A DNA stretch of 64,000 nt, taken from assembly GCF_001413955.1 (NCBI RefSeq), contig NZ_LCTZ01000002.1:310001-374000 (forward strand), written 5' to 3'. A program made the translations under genes and the position numbers. The DNA comes from Flagellimonas eckloniae. Lineage in GTDB: Bacteria; Bacteroidota; Bacteroidia; Flavobacteriales; Flavobacteriaceae. The first letter of the stretch is position 1; the number at the start of each line of letters is the position of its first letter. This document shows positions 53,261 to 62,998 of the stretch, one piece after another. The notes beneath the pieces were generated by a model. The model was not told the origin of the DNA, made no database searches, and saw only the letters and a list, made by a program, of their open reading frames with translations.

Positions 53261-54202
53261 TTAATTTTTTCCTAAGGGACTAATTATTTTTACGTCTTGA
53301 AAGGCAATGGCACCTCGCACAACTCCTGAAATTACTTCCTTCAGAGCCTCCGTAATTTGAATTTTAAGTTCACTCTTATGATATATTAAACTTATTTCCC
53401 GTGCAGGGGAGGGGTTTTTAAATTGCCTTAAGGACGACTTTTTTTTCTGATCAAGCTCTAAAGTATTCAAATAAGGTAATAATGTCATGCCCATTCCTTC
53501 ATCCGATAAACTTACCAAGGTTTCAAAACTTCCACTTTCAATTTTAAACTGCTCTTCGTGTTGGTTCTTTGGAGATTTACATAGATTGATGACGCCATCT
53601 CTAAAACAATGTCCATCCTGCAATAAAAGGATATCATTCACATCTAAATCTTCAGTGGTCAAAAGTTCTTTGGAGGATAAGCGGTGGTTTTTTGGAACAT
53701 ACCCCACAAACGGCTCGTAATAAAGAGGACGCTCTTTAATAAACTCAATTTCTAAAGGAGTAGCCGCTATTCCAGCATCCAAATGACCGTCCAATAAATT
53801 CCGAATCAATGTATCAGTTGGCTGTTCCTTTATGATCAGGTTCACCTTGGGGTATTTCTTAATAAAAGTATTAAGGAACATTGGCAATAGTGTTGGCATT
53901 ACGGTAGGGATGATTCCTATGGTGTAATCCCCTCCTATAAATCCCTTGTCTTGGTCAACAATGTCCTTAATGCGCTCTGCTTCGGCAACTATATTTTTAG
54001 CCTGCGCAACTATTTTTTTACCTACCTCTGTTATTGAAATGGGTTTTTTACTTCGATCAAATATTAAAACGTCGAGTTCATCCTCAAGTTTTTGCACCTG
54101 CATGCTCAACGTAGGCTGGGTAACAAAACTCTTTTCAGCAGCAAGGGTGAAATTTTTATATTCAGCAACAGCTAAAACGTACTGTAATTGCGTTATGGTC
54201 AT
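53261..54202 (-). CDS. oxyR: OxyR hydrogen-peroxide-responsive LysR-family regulator
   Basis: A 313-residue LysR-type regulator. The N-terminal helix-turn-helix is in MTITQLQYVLAVAEYKNFTL and AAEKSFVTQPTLSMQVQKLE. The ligand domain contains Cys199 and Cys208 (DGHCFRDGVINLC), matching both the spacing and the numbering of the redox cysteines of E. coli OxyR, which form a disulfide on oxidation. It should activate catalase/peroxidase genes elsewhere; none are in the window. It is transcribed alone, ending in the terminator shared with the small convergent gene. Confidence 0.95.
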   Translation of the reverse strand: MTITQLQYVLAVAEYKNFTLAAEKSFVTQPTLSMQVQKLEDELDVLIFDRSKKPISITEVGKKIVAQAKNIVAEAERIKDIVDQDKGFIGGDYTIGIIPTVMPTLLPMFLNTFIKKYPKVNLIIKEQPTDTLIRNLLDGHLDAGIAATPLEIEFIKERPLYYEPFVGYVPKNHRLSSKELLTTEDLDVNDILLLQDGHCFRDGVINLCKSPKNQHEEQFKIESGSFETLVSLSDEGMGMTLLPYLNTLELDQKKKSSLRQFKNPSPAREISLIYHKSELKIQITEALKEVISGVVRGAIAFQDVKIISPLGKN

Positions 54203-54300
54203 TCATTATAAATTAGCAATATAAAAATATGAAAAACTATCAATTTAATTTATGATGATTTAAAGAAAGATGTTCCTTGTTGATATATTAATACAAAATG

Positions 54301-54330
54301 AAAGAGGCTTGCAAACAGCAAGCCTCTTTA
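54301..54330. terminator. Hairpin terminator between the DUF2141 gene and oxyR
   Basis: A perfect 12-bp stem, AAAGAGGCTTGC/GCAAGCCTCTTT, with an AAACA loop. It lies 24 bp beyond the stop of the minus-strand DUF2141 gene and about 100 bp upstream of oxyR, separating these two genes transcribed in the same direction. Confidence 0.85.
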
Positions 54331-54353
54331 TTTGATTGATGAACTGGTGTTGT

Positions 54354-54773
54354 CTAGAACCTGATTTCAAATTCTAAATCTTCTTCATTAGCTTCAAATT
54401 GCGCAGTGGAAAAAGAAGGAGGTCCAAAAGACATATCATTGCCAGATAGTCCATAACTTTCTTTAGGCATTCCATTTGCCTCAAAATCCATTCTACCATT
54501 TTCATTGGTATCATGCAAAGCCATTACCGCATAAGTTCCTGGTGTTACGTCCTTAAAAGTGAAGGAAACGGTTCCATTCTCAATTTTACTTTCCAAATTC
54601 CGCATTCCTGGGCCCTTCATAAATGTGTCAGCTGTATGCAGGCCAACCATTACCTTGCCTTCATTGCTGGCAACATTGGTAATGGAGACCTTAATGTTAA
54701 TACCTGTTGTTTCTTGGGCGATGCTTAAAAAGCTAACAAGAAGAAAAGTTAGTGTTAGTGTCAAAGTTTTCAT
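54354..54773 (-). CDS. DUF2141-family exported protein
   Basis: A 139-residue exported protein with a signal peptide (LTFLLVSFLSIAQET). The mature part is a DUF2141 domain: INIKVSITNVASNEGKVMVG, TVSFTFKDVTPGTYAVMALH, DTNENGRMDFEANGMPKESY and FDGNG-like acidic loops. Family members are often encoded beside TonB-dependent receptors, and here the divergent receptor at 54984 starts 210 bp away. The function is unknown; extracellular or periplasmic placement is predicted. Confidence 0.9.
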   Translation of the reverse strand: MKTLTLTLTFLLVSFLSIAQETTGINIKVSITNVASNEGKVMVGLHTADTFMKGPGMRNLESKIENGTVSFTFKDVTPGTYAVMALHDTNENGRMDFEANGMPKESYGLSGNDMSFGPPSFSTAQFEANEEDLEFEIRF

Positions 54774-54983
54774 AATGAATGTTTTTGTTGTTAGTGATGG
54801 ACCAAATTTCCTTCAAAGCAGTTTGCTTTAAAATTTCAATCTACTGAAATGTTGTTTTTTAAGACTGAACTGTAATTCAAAAAAAGCATCACAATTCATC
54901 CTGAAAATTCCACAGTTGAGTGTTTCTGATTGGTTTGGTGAAAGTGAGCACATCATTTTTGCGGCATCAAATAACAAACAGTC

Positions 54984-57146
54984 ATGAAAAACCACATTCT
55001 TTTAGTAATCACTTTTTTTAACTTCAGCATTTTGTTGGCACAAACAACAATTTCAGGTATTGTAACCGATACTAAAAATATTCCCATTGTAGGGGCCAAT
55101 GTATATTTGGAAGGAACCTATGATGGAGCTTCTACCGATGAAAGTGGTACATTCAATTTTGAAACCTCCGAAACGGGCACGCAAACCTTGGTGATTTCCA
55201 TGCTGTCCTATGATGCGCATTATGAGGTTGGTGATGTCACCTATTTCAAAAATCTTAAAATCAATTTATTGGAATCCATAAATACCTTGACTGGAGTTAC
55301 TCTAACGGCCGGGACTTTTGAAGCTGGCGATAACTCCAAAGTATCAGTGCTAAAACCTCTGGATATTGTAACAACGGCTGGTGCTGTTGGTGACTTTGTT
55401 GGAGCACTGCAAACGCTGCCTGGAACTACATCGGTAAATGAAGATGGCAGACTTTTTGTCCGCGGAGGATCTGCAGAAGAAACCCAGGTATTTATAGATG
55501 GACTCCGCGTTTTTCAACCATTTAATGCTACTGCAAACAATACGCCAACAAGAGGTCGATTTTCCCCATTTCTTTTTAAAGGAATTACGTTTAGCACCGG
55601 AGGGTATTCAGCAGAATATGGCCAAGCGCTATCTAGTGTGCTGTTACTGAATACTACAGATGTTCCAAACCAAGAAAAAACGGACATTTCAATAATGTCG
55701 GTTGGCGCGGGATTGAGCCATACCAAAATATGGGGAGATCAATCTTTGAGCATAAATACATCCTACATAAATCTTGCACCTTATGAAGCTTTAATACCTT
55801 CTGATCAAGGTGTAAAATGGAATAGTCCCTATGAATCCTTGGCTGGAGAAGCTGTTTTCAGAAGCAAGGGGGATAGAAGTATGTTTAAGTTGTACACTGG
55901 TTTCAACTATGCAAATTTGGATATAGAGCAAGAGGATATCAATTTCGATGATTTGGTCGGATTTCAATTAAAGAACAACAATCTATATTTCAACTCATCA
56001 TACAAATACTTTTTTGAGAATGATTGGACTCTTACTTCTGGTGCTGCGATTTCATGGGATACCAACAACATAGGATTGGAGGAAGGAGCTGTTGATGACA
56101 AAGAGGCTGCGTCACATATAAAAATTAAAGCGAGAAAAAATTTTAGCAGTAGGTTTAACCTAAACTTTGGATCAGAGGTTTTTGTAACCAATTTTGATGA
56201 GACCTTTACGGATGCTATGGATGAATCCTTTACCAGTAATTACGAAGATCGATTGTTTGCAGGGTTTTTAGAAGCAGATATTTTTTTTAGTAATCATTTT
56301 GCCGTGAAATTAGGAGTCAGAGGAGAAAATAGTTCCTTATTGGATGATTTTACTATTTCGCCTAGAGTTTCATTGGCATACAAGCCGGGCGAAAAAGGTC
56401 AGTTTTCCTTGGCATATGGTGATTTTTACCAAAACCCATTATCAGAAGTGGCAAAGTTTGGGCAACCACTGCTTTCTGAAAAAACATCACATTACATCCT
56501 GAATTATCAATATGTTGGAGATGGAAAAACATTTAGGGCGGAGACATATTACAAAGATTATGACAATTTGGTGAAGTTTGATACAGATTTGCCCCAGTTT
56601 AATTCTATCTATTCAAATTCCGGTGACGGATATGCTGCTGGTCTTGATCTTTTTTGGCGAGACAACAAGAGTATTAAGAATTTGGATTATTGGGTTTCCT
56701 ACTCATATTTGGATACAAAAAGGGACTATAGAAATTATTTGGAAAGTGCTACGCCCAATTTTGCTCCAAAACATAACCTTTCCTTAGTGACCAAATACTG
56801 GGTTGATGAATTGCGTTCCCAAATAGGCGTATCCTATTCATATGGTTCAGGAAGGCCATATGACAATCCAAATACCGAAGAATTTTTAGCTGAAACAACA
56901 AGGTCATTTAATAGTTTAAGCCTTAATTGGGCCTATTTAATAGATCAACAAAAAATCCTTTTCTTTTCAGTTAGTAATGTGTTGGGGTTCAATAATGTTA
57001 GCGATTATCAATATGCGGATACTCCAAATATGAATGGAGTTTTTGATAGACGCGCAATTACTCCTCCAGCAGATAGTTTCTTTTTTGTAGGCTTCTTTTG
57101 GACCATTAGTTCAGATGGAAAAAGCAATCAACTTGATAATCTGTAG
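54984..57146 (+). CDS. TonB-dependent receptor with carboxypeptidase-regulatory-like domain, no SusD
   Basis: A 720-residue outer-membrane receptor, the size of siderophore, metal or vitamin receptors rather than SusC. A signal peptide (SILLAQ) is followed by a beta-sandwich (TISGIVTDTKNIPIVGANVY), then a plug with DFVGALQTLPGTTSVNEDGR, FVRGGSAEETQVFIDGLRVF and AEYGQALSSVLLL, and a barrel to FFVGFFWTISSD. An additional tail GKSNQLDNL follows the last aromatic strand. The DUF2141 gene is divergent from the same 210-bp spacer, a pairing seen in other Bacteroidota. The substrate is unknown. Confidence 0.92.
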   Translation: MKNHILLVITFFNFSILLAQTTISGIVTDTKNIPIVGANVYLEGTYDGASTDESGTFNFETSETGTQTLVISMLSYDAHYEVGDVTYFKNLKINLLESINTLTGVTLTAGTFEAGDNSKVSVLKPLDIVTTAGAVGDFVGALQTLPGTTSVNEDGRLFVRGGSAEETQVFIDGLRVFQPFNATANNTPTRGRFSPFLFKGITFSTGGYSAEYGQALSSVLLLNTTDVPNQEKTDISIMSVGAGLSHTKIWGDQSLSINTSYINLAPYEALIPSDQGVKWNSPYESLAGEAVFRSKGDRSMFKLYTGFNYANLDIEQEDINFDDLVGFQLKNNNLYFNSSYKYFFENDWTLTSGAAISWDTNNIGLEEGAVDDKEAASHIKIKARKNFSSRFNLNFGSEVFVTNFDETFTDAMDESFTSNYEDRLFAGFLEADIFFSNHFAVKLGVRGENSSLLDDFTISPRVSLAYKPGEKGQFSLAYGDFYQNPLSEVAKFGQPLLSEKTSHYILNYQYVGDGKTFRAETYYKDYDNLVKFDTDLPQFNSIYSNSGDGYAAGLDLFWRDNKSIKNLDYWVSYSYLDTKRDYRNYLESATPNFAPKHNLSLVTKYWVDELRSQIGVSYSYGSGRPYDNPNTEEFLAETTRSFNSLSLNWAYLIDQQKILFFSVSNVLGFNNVSDYQYADTPNMNGVFDRRAITPPADSFFFVGFFWTISSDGKSNQLDNL

Positions 57147-57152
57147 ATTACT

Positions 57153-57623
57153 TTATAAAAGAAGTTCCATTTGAATATCGCTGCGCTCATAAGGAGACTT
57201 GGCCCCATGAATTTGTACGAACCCTAATTTACGATACAAACTAATAGCTGGTTTTAATACTTTATTACTTTCAAGATATAGTCTTTTTGCTCCTTGGAAT
57301 CTCGCTTTTGCAATAATATGCTCGGCTAGCAGTTTTCCTATGCCCCTCCCTTGTACCTTGGGTGATACCCCCATTTTAGCCATTTCATAGTCAAATCCAG
57401 GATAATCGCAATGTATTAAAGCACATACACCAACAGGTTCATCATCCAATAGGGCAACAGCAATATAGCCCCCTTTGTCAAGAATGTATTTCTTTGGATT
57501 ATTGAGAGCAATACGGTCCATTTCCTCAATCTTAAAATACTTGAGAATCCACTCTTCATTAAGTGTTTTAAAAGCATCTTTATAAGTTTCAGTGTACGCC
57601 ACTATTCTTAGGTTTTCACTCAT
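57153..57623 (-). CDS. GNAT-family N-acetyltransferase
   Basis: A 156-residue GNAT acetyltransferase starting at ATG 57623 (SENLRIVAYTETYKDAFKTL); an upstream in-frame extension to 57656 is not needed. The acetyl-CoA binding motif A is KMGVSPKVQGRGIGKLLAEH, followed by KRLYLESNKVLKPAISLYRK and LGFV of motif B. YIAVALLDDEPVGVCALIHC is the preceding strand pair. The substrate is not deducible. It is convergent with the receptor gene, with only 6 bp between stops. Confidence 0.92.
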   Translation of the reverse strand: MSENLRIVAYTETYKDAFKTLNEEWILKYFKIEEMDRIALNNPKKYILDKGGYIAVALLDDEPVGVCALIHCDYPGFDYEMAKMGVSPKVQGRGIGKLLAEHIIAKARFQGAKRLYLESNKVLKPAISLYRKLGFVQIHGAKSPYERSDIQMELLL

Positions 57624-57933
57624 ATTTTTAATACATAATAGTCGTAGATTGTACAAAAATACATTGAAAACGATAAAAGCTTTCGGGAATTTAAAAGAAG
57701 TAAGTCACTAAATTTCAGGCGAGAACATCCAATTTTTTTCACATAATCACGTTTGATAACTAGTAAATACGGTTTTTAACGATTAAATTGGTTATTTACC
57801 GATAAAAAATGTAATATTATATAAAAGTTAATAGTAAAACTCTTACAAGTATCCCAAATCTTGCTAATGAGACCAAACAGAAAATATTTACCTGTTACCA
57901 GCAGGCTCTTTAACCTACAAACACCATTTCGCT
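57624..57933. other. Divergent intergenic region
   Basis: A 310-bp AT-rich stretch between the GNAT gene and the PorP-like gene. It should hold both promoters. I see no hairpin, repeat or gene-like frame that I can support. Confidence 0.4.
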
Positions 57934-59700
57934 ATGGAAGTAAAACTACCCCTATTTTCCAAGTATATCATTGCGTTTCGTTTTAAATGGTTTTTTTCGC
58001 TACTTGTATGCTGCATTTTTTTTAGTAAAATTGGCGCGCAAGAAAGTAATCCATACGTAAGCTATGACGTACCATTCCAAAATCTATTAAAGTTCAATAG
58101 GTTTTTGATAAATCCTACTTTTTCAGCAGTTCGAGAAGATAAATCCTATGTTAACCTTTTTCATAGAAGTCAAGGAGCTGATTTTAACGACAATAATCAA
58201 AACTACTTTCTGAGCTATAGTGGTCGTATTAATGATCGTATTGGACTTGGAGTAAGTCTTTATAATCAACAGGAAGGCGTGATTTCCAATCTGGGGGTAA
58301 TGGCAAATTATTCCCACGGTATTCAATTGGGCCAAAAAAGCAACCTCAGTTTTGGGGTAAATATTCCTTATTATGTCAGCAGTTTTGATCCTGATAGGGC
58401 AATTACCGTGGATGAAGATCCTTTGCTGAACGATGCTTCACAAAATTCCATTATTTCCTTCCAACCAGGGCTTAATCTTTCCCTTGGAAAGTTTGATTTT
58501 GGCGTTTTTGCACAAAACTTGGTGGACTATAACATGAGGTCGGGAAAATCTTTGACTGATTTTAATGAGAAGACCTTTTCTGGACATATTCAATTTGCCC
58601 ATGAGTTTAAAAATGGAGCAGGTATTTTTGAAGATGGACGTTTATTGCCTTTGGCCAGAGCTAGGTTTGAAGGAGCTCAGGACCCTATTTTTGGAGGTGG
58701 TCTTATTCTTGATTTACCAAAGCTGGGATGGATTCAGGGAGGATATGACCAATTTTATGGTGCTTCAGCAGGTACCGGTTTCAATTTAAATAGGAGACTT
58801 TCCTTTGGCTATAATTTTGAGAAGAATATCAATAACAATTTAACAAATCTTGGTGTTACCCATGAGGTTTCCATAGCTTTTTCGTTTGTTCCCATACTTT
58901 CAAGAAACAGTATTGCGTCAACGGATGATTCCACTAGAGAACCTATTGAAGGAACTTTTGTGGCAGACACAAAAAAGCATAAGAAAACTCCCAAAAACAA
59001 ACTAGATGCGGAGACAACCCTTCGTCCAACAAATAAAGAAGACCTCGCTTTTTGGGAAGAACAAGTCAAACTATTGAAAGCTCAACAGGATGACAACTAT
59101 GCCGTAATCAATGAGTTGATTTTTAAAATGGATTCGTTAGAGGAAAATAGACAGCGCGATATGGAAAAGCGGTTTGAAATGGTGATGCGAATGGTAGAGC
59201 GCAAGACCGATAACAAACGCCCAGACATTGAGGAGGCTGCGCAAAAATTATATTTGGCCAAACACAAGGATTTGGATTCCATAGCAAGATCTTTGGAAAC
59301 TACACAGTTAGCGGAAAACTCAAGTTCCAAAACAGATCAGGAATCTAAAAATAAAAAGGGCTCGTTCTCCGGAGGTGCTTTTAAACCTATTGAAAAGTTC
59401 ATAAATCTAGATGGAGTAGGAAAAGGGCACTACATTGTGGCCAATGTCTTTAAAAATGAGCGGTACTTGAAAAGTTTTATGGCTCAACTTAAAGCTAAGG
59501 GATTGAATGCCAAGTATTTTAAAAACCCTGACAATGGCCTTAATTATGTTTATTTGGCAATGTATCAGGAAAATGAACTGGCTTACCAGGCATATCGTTC
59601 TAAGATGGAAGGCAAGTACAGTGATGAAATTTGGATTATGCATGTAGACAATCCAAGGTATTCAAATTGGGCGGACACCAAGTTTATGGACAATGAATAA
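57934..59700 (+). CDS. PorP/SprF-family type IX secretion protein with C-terminal coiled region and SPOR-like domain
   Basis: A 588-residue envelope protein, much longer than usual PorP/SprF (about 300-340). After a signal peptide (CCIFFSKIGAQES) residues about 45-325 are a PorP/SprF barrel domain (YDVPFQNLLKFNRFLINPTF, GLGVSLYNQQEGVISNLGVM). Residues about 365-450 are charged and helical (WEEQVKLLKAQQDDNYAVIN, RQRDMEKRFEMVMRM) and probably coiled coil. Residues about 495-575 look like a SPOR fold (GKGHYIVANVFKNERYLKSF, LKAKGLNAKYFKNPDNGLNY), a domain that binds glycan strands lacking stem peptides. It is monocistronic with no adjacent large adhesin. Confidence 0.87.
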   Translation: MEVKLPLFSKYIIAFRFKWFFSLLVCCIFFSKIGAQESNPYVSYDVPFQNLLKFNRFLINPTFSAVREDKSYVNLFHRSQGADFNDNNQNYFLSYSGRINDRIGLGVSLYNQQEGVISNLGVMANYSHGIQLGQKSNLSFGVNIPYYVSSFDPDRAITVDEDPLLNDASQNSIISFQPGLNLSLGKFDFGVFAQNLVDYNMRSGKSLTDFNEKTFSGHIQFAHEFKNGAGIFEDGRLLPLARARFEGAQDPIFGGGLILDLPKLGWIQGGYDQFYGASAGTGFNLNRRLSFGYNFEKNINNNLTNLGVTHEVSIAFSFVPILSRNSIASTDDSTREPIEGTFVADTKKHKKTPKNKLDAETTLRPTNKEDLAFWEEQVKLLKAQQDDNYAVINELIFKMDSLEENRQRDMEKRFEMVMRMVERKTDNKRPDIEEAAQKLYLAKHKDLDSIARSLETTQLAENSSSKTDQESKNKKGSFSGGAFKPIEKFINLDGVGKGHYIVANVFKNERYLKSFMAQLKAKGLNAKYFKNPDNGLNYVYLAMYQENELAYQAYRSKMEGKYSDEIWIMHVDNPRYSNWADTKFMDNE

Positions 59701-59704
59701 GTAA

Positions 59705-60316
59705 TCAGGATTTACGTTCAATCATCTTTTTAGCAATAGCTTTACTTCCGGCATCTTCTTTTTCATGAAGCTCGGAAGTAATTTTTGGATGGTCTTCTGT
59801 ACGTGTTTGAGAGAGTTTGTATGCTGCTTGAATTTCTGTGATTTCAACTTGAAAACCAACAACTCCTTTCACTTGTCTTAGAGTTTTTGGAGACATATCA
59901 TCAAGAGAAATAGGGTTTTTAGAATCCTTTTCATATTTGTGCACCAATTTGTGAAGAGATTTCATGGTATCTTTTTCATTGAGAACACTTAATTTTCCAT
60001 AAACATGCACCGCAATATAGTTCCAAGTGGGAACTTCCTCTTCCTTGTACCATGAAGATGATACATATGCATGGGGACCGTTGAAAATACACAAGACTTC
60101 GGTTATGTCACTAAATGCCTTCCATTGCGGATTCGCCTTGGCAATATGCCCTACAAGAACATCTTTTCCTTGTTCATTCCTATCTAACTCCAAAGGAATA
60201 TGTGTAGCATAAGGTCTTCCATCTGTTTGATTAACCAAAATGCCAAAGCTGTTATTGATCAAGAAATCTTTGATTTCAGCTAGATTTTCATTTTTGTAGT
60301 AATGTGGGATATACAT
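59705..60316 (-). CDS. PaiB-type FMN-binding protein
   Basis: A 203-residue protein of the FMN-binding negative transcriptional regulator (PaiB) family, a split-barrel flavoprotein. It starts MYIPHYYKNENLAEIKDFLI and has FGILVNQTDGRPYATHIPLE, HIAKANPQWKAF, FNGPHAYVSSSWYKEEEVPT and WNYIAVHVYGK, all conserved in order. The name comes from Bacillus PaiB; no DNA-binding motif is evident and its role here is open. It is convergent with the PorP-like gene (4 bp between stops). Confidence 0.93.
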   Translation of the reverse strand: MYIPHYYKNENLAEIKDFLINNSFGILVNQTDGRPYATHIPLELDRNEQGKDVLVGHIAKANPQWKAFSDITEVLCIFNGPHAYVSSSWYKEEEVPTWNYIAVHVYGKLSVLNEKDTMKSLHKLVHKYEKDSKNPISLDDMSPKTLRQVKGVVGFQVEITEIQAAYKLSQTRTEDHPKITSELHEKEDAGSKAIAKKMIERKS

Positions 60317-60362
60317 CTATTCAAATTTTGACGAAAAGGGTTCAATTAGTTTTCAGTAGAAT

Positions 60363-61361
60363 TTAATGATGTGAGTTTTTATAATGTTCCTTGATCAGAT
60401 CCCTTCCAAAGTCTCCATCAAAATCACGCCAAACAGAATGAATATGATTTGCATTTTCCTGGGTATTATCAAATTCAACCAAAAACGTTTTTCCTTGAAT
60501 GCGGTAATAATGGGGTTTACCTATTTCGGTTTCTCCAGCCCATCCAAAGTGGATATTCCCAAACTCTTCTTTTTTTAAGTTCTCCATGCGCATCTTTGCC
60601 AATTCTTCTGGCATTGCGGATAGGTATTCAAAAATAAGTTCAGAAATCATTTGTTGTTGATTATCCGTTAATTCCGATACAGAAATTCCAACGGTTTCAA
60701 GAGGTGTAACTGTTGAAAAGTTACTTGAAACATTATCTCTAAAGGCCTTTTCCCTAAAAATAGCTTTTGCTTTTTGAACTTCATTTAGCTGGTTGATTAG
60801 TTCCAGTGCTAAATCCTGTTCCGTTGCCAAAGTGCGCTCACCTTTTCTAGTACCGGATTTTATGATTGCCGGACTCGCTCCAAAAAAACGAGGAGTATAG
60901 GAAACTTTATCGTCAACAACAGTAAAGTTTAAGGAAATATGGTGCCCTTCAAAAGACCATCCCCAAACTGCATCTTTTTTTGGGTAGCCATAGATCGCAA
61001 CATGATATTTTTTAGAATCGCGCATGTGGGTATTTCCGCTAAGTTCCGCAAGAACGTTTTCAAGATCTATAATCCTGATGGTTTTTTCATAGCCCGAAAG
61101 ACTTAAATGGCTTTTTAGCATCGTATGGAATAATTTGGATTGGGAACTATTTAATTTTCCAATTTGAATACCAGGTCTTTCCCACATGGATGCAGGTAAA
61201 AAATGCCAGTTTTGACGTGTTTCAGTTTCAAAAGGGAATTGGGTTTTTTCGAGTTGCGCAACATTGAGCGATTTTAAAAAAGCCACTACAGGGTCTGAAT
61301 CTGACTGCCCAAAGGATGGGAAGACAATGATGCAAAATAACCATAGAATATACTTTTTCAT
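60363..61361 (-). CDS. DUF3500-family exported protein
   Basis: A 332-residue protein with a signal peptide (IIVFPSFGQ). The mature part is a DUF3500 domain: FLKSLNVAQLEKTQFPFE, NWHFLPASMWERPGIQIGKL, YHVAIYGYPKKDAVWGWSFE and GHHISLNFTVVDDKVSYTP. The WGWSFEGHHISLN segment and final HIHSVWRDFDGDFGRDLIKE are typical. It is of unknown function and probably periplasmic. It lies 46 bp upstream of PaiB on the same strand, so the two may be co-transcribed. Confidence 0.92.
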   Translation of the reverse strand: MKKYILWLFCIIVFPSFGQSDSDPVVAFLKSLNVAQLEKTQFPFETETRQNWHFLPASMWERPGIQIGKLNSSQSKLFHTMLKSHLSLSGYEKTIRIIDLENVLAELSGNTHMRDSKKYHVAIYGYPKKDAVWGWSFEGHHISLNFTVVDDKVSYTPRFFGASPAIIKSGTRKGERTLATEQDLALELINQLNEVQKAKAIFREKAFRDNVSSNFSTVTPLETVGISVSELTDNQQQMISELIFEYLSAMPEELAKMRMENLKKEEFGNIHFGWAGETEIGKPHYYRIQGKTFLVEFDNTQENANHIHSVWRDFDGDFGRDLIKEHYKNSHH

Positions 61362-61580
61362 AAGTAGTTATTAAAATGGTAAGTCAGTGAAAAAAATCAT
61401 TGCAAGATACGGTTTAGCTATAAATAGCTTAACCACCACTTTCCCTTATTGTTGAGTTTGTAAATCATGTATTTGTTACAAATGGGGTACAGAAAGAGTA
61501 CAATGCCAACCCAAATCAAATAGACGCTTCCCAATTCACTTTTGATTGATTATCAAATATATAGGCACAAACTTTTAATG

Positions 61581-62996
61581 CTAAAACTGAAAATAAATAA
61601 ATTGCTCCCCACTACCTTGTGCAATACAGATAAGTATAAACATTACAGCCCAAACTATGCCCAATGCCCACGGGTGTATTTTTTTGCTTACTTCTTTCAT
61701 GTTGGTGTTGCGCATGAACCAATGGCAGATAAAAAGAAGGGCAACCACAGTAAATACCTTGATAATATCAAAAGACCCGAGAATTTTTTCACCCTCATCA
61801 TTCAGAAACAGCATTGATGTAACCATGTTTTTAGCTGTGGAAAATTCTCTTGCCCTGAAAAATACCCATGTGAAATTTACCAAAGTGTAGGTTAACAAGG
61901 CAAATAGAATCCCATTCCAAGCATTTATTTTGATGGGTATTACTTTTTTGAGCAAACGTTCACCTACCAGGTAGATGCCATGCAAAGCGCCCCAAACAAC
62001 AAAGGTCCATGCAGCTCCATGCCAAAGACCACCCAATAACATGGTGAGCATTAAGGCAACATACATGCGGGTAATCCCGTGTCTATTTCCACCCAAAGGA
62101 ATATATAAATAATCTCGTAACCAGCTAGAGAGGGAAATATGCCAACGTTTCCATAGATCTCTGAAACCAATAGAAGCGTAGGGAAACATAAAGTTATCAG
62201 GAAGAACAATTCCCAACATCAATGCAATGCCAATGGCACAGGTAGAATATCCGGCAAAATCAAAAAAGATTTGACCTGAAAATGCAAGTGTGCCCGACCA
62301 AGCATCCATTCCATGAAGAATGTTCTTCGAGCCAAAAACTGTATCGGAAGTTCCAGACAGCAACGTATCTGCCAGCACTACTTTTTGAAATAATCCAATA
62401 GTCAATAAAAACAAACCCCAGATAAATTGTTGCGCAGTGGCTTTTTTGGATTCGTAAAATTGTGAAATAAGATCTTTTGCCCTTACAATTGGACCCGCCA
62501 CTAGTTGCGGAAAGAAGGTTACATACAACGCAAAATCTAAAAAGGTCTTGGCGGGGTCTATTTTCTTCTTATAAATGTCAATTGTATAGGACATGGTCTG
62601 GAAGGTGTAAAACGAAATTCCCATGGGCAGAATAATATCCATAGGCTGTGCTTGGAAATCCCACCCAATGCTATTTGCCGCTGTAACAAAGTTTTCCAGT
62701 AAAAAATCCCCGTATTTAAAAAAGGCCAAGAACCCAAGATTTACAACCATGCTTAGCAAGAGCCATAATTTTCTAATATTTTGTCGTTCTTCTTTGGCCA
62801 ATTGGTTTCCTGCTGTCCAGTCTACCATGGTTGAAATCCATAGAAGCAGAATTAATGGCGGATTCCATAACCCATAAAAGACATAACTGGCCAATAACAG
62901 CATTGTTTTTTTTCCTGTCCAGTTAAAAAGAGGAGCATAATACAGTGCTAATACAACTGTCAAAAAGACAATAAATCCTAATGAATTGAATAACAT
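61581..62996 (-). CDS. MBOAT-family O-acyltransferase
   Basis: A 471-residue multi-pass membrane O-acyltransferase of the AlgI/DltB type. It begins MLFNSLGFIVFLTVVLALYY, has ASYVFYGLWNPPLILLLWIS, LPMGISFYTFQTMSYTIDIY, FFPQLVAGPIVRAKDLI and RDLWKRWHISLSSWLRDYLY, and the catalytic His lies in LGGLWHGAAWTFVVWG. It should pass an acetyl group across the inner membrane to a polysaccharide or other periplasmic acceptor. The SGNH-like partner gene ends 2 bp upstream, so the two are coupled as in other AlgI/AlgJ-type systems. Confidence 0.95.
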   Translation of the reverse strand: MLFNSLGFIVFLTVVLALYYAPLFNWTGKKTMLLLASYVFYGLWNPPLILLLWISTMVDWTAGNQLAKEERQNIRKLWLLLSMVVNLGFLAFFKYGDFLLENFVTAANSIGWDFQAQPMDIILPMGISFYTFQTMSYTIDIYKKKIDPAKTFLDFALYVTFFPQLVAGPIVRAKDLISQFYESKKATAQQFIWGLFLLTIGLFQKVVLADTLLSGTSDTVFGSKNILHGMDAWSGTLAFSGQIFFDFAGYSTCAIGIALMLGIVLPDNFMFPYASIGFRDLWKRWHISLSSWLRDYLYIPLGGNRHGITRMYVALMLTMLLGGLWHGAAWTFVVWGALHGIYLVGERLLKKVIPIKINAWNGILFALLTYTLVNFTWVFFRAREFSTAKNMVTSMLFLNDEGEKILGSFDIIKVFTVVALLFICHWFMRNTNMKEVSKKIHPWALGIVWAVMFILICIAQGSGEQFIYFQF

Positions 62997-62998
62997 AT

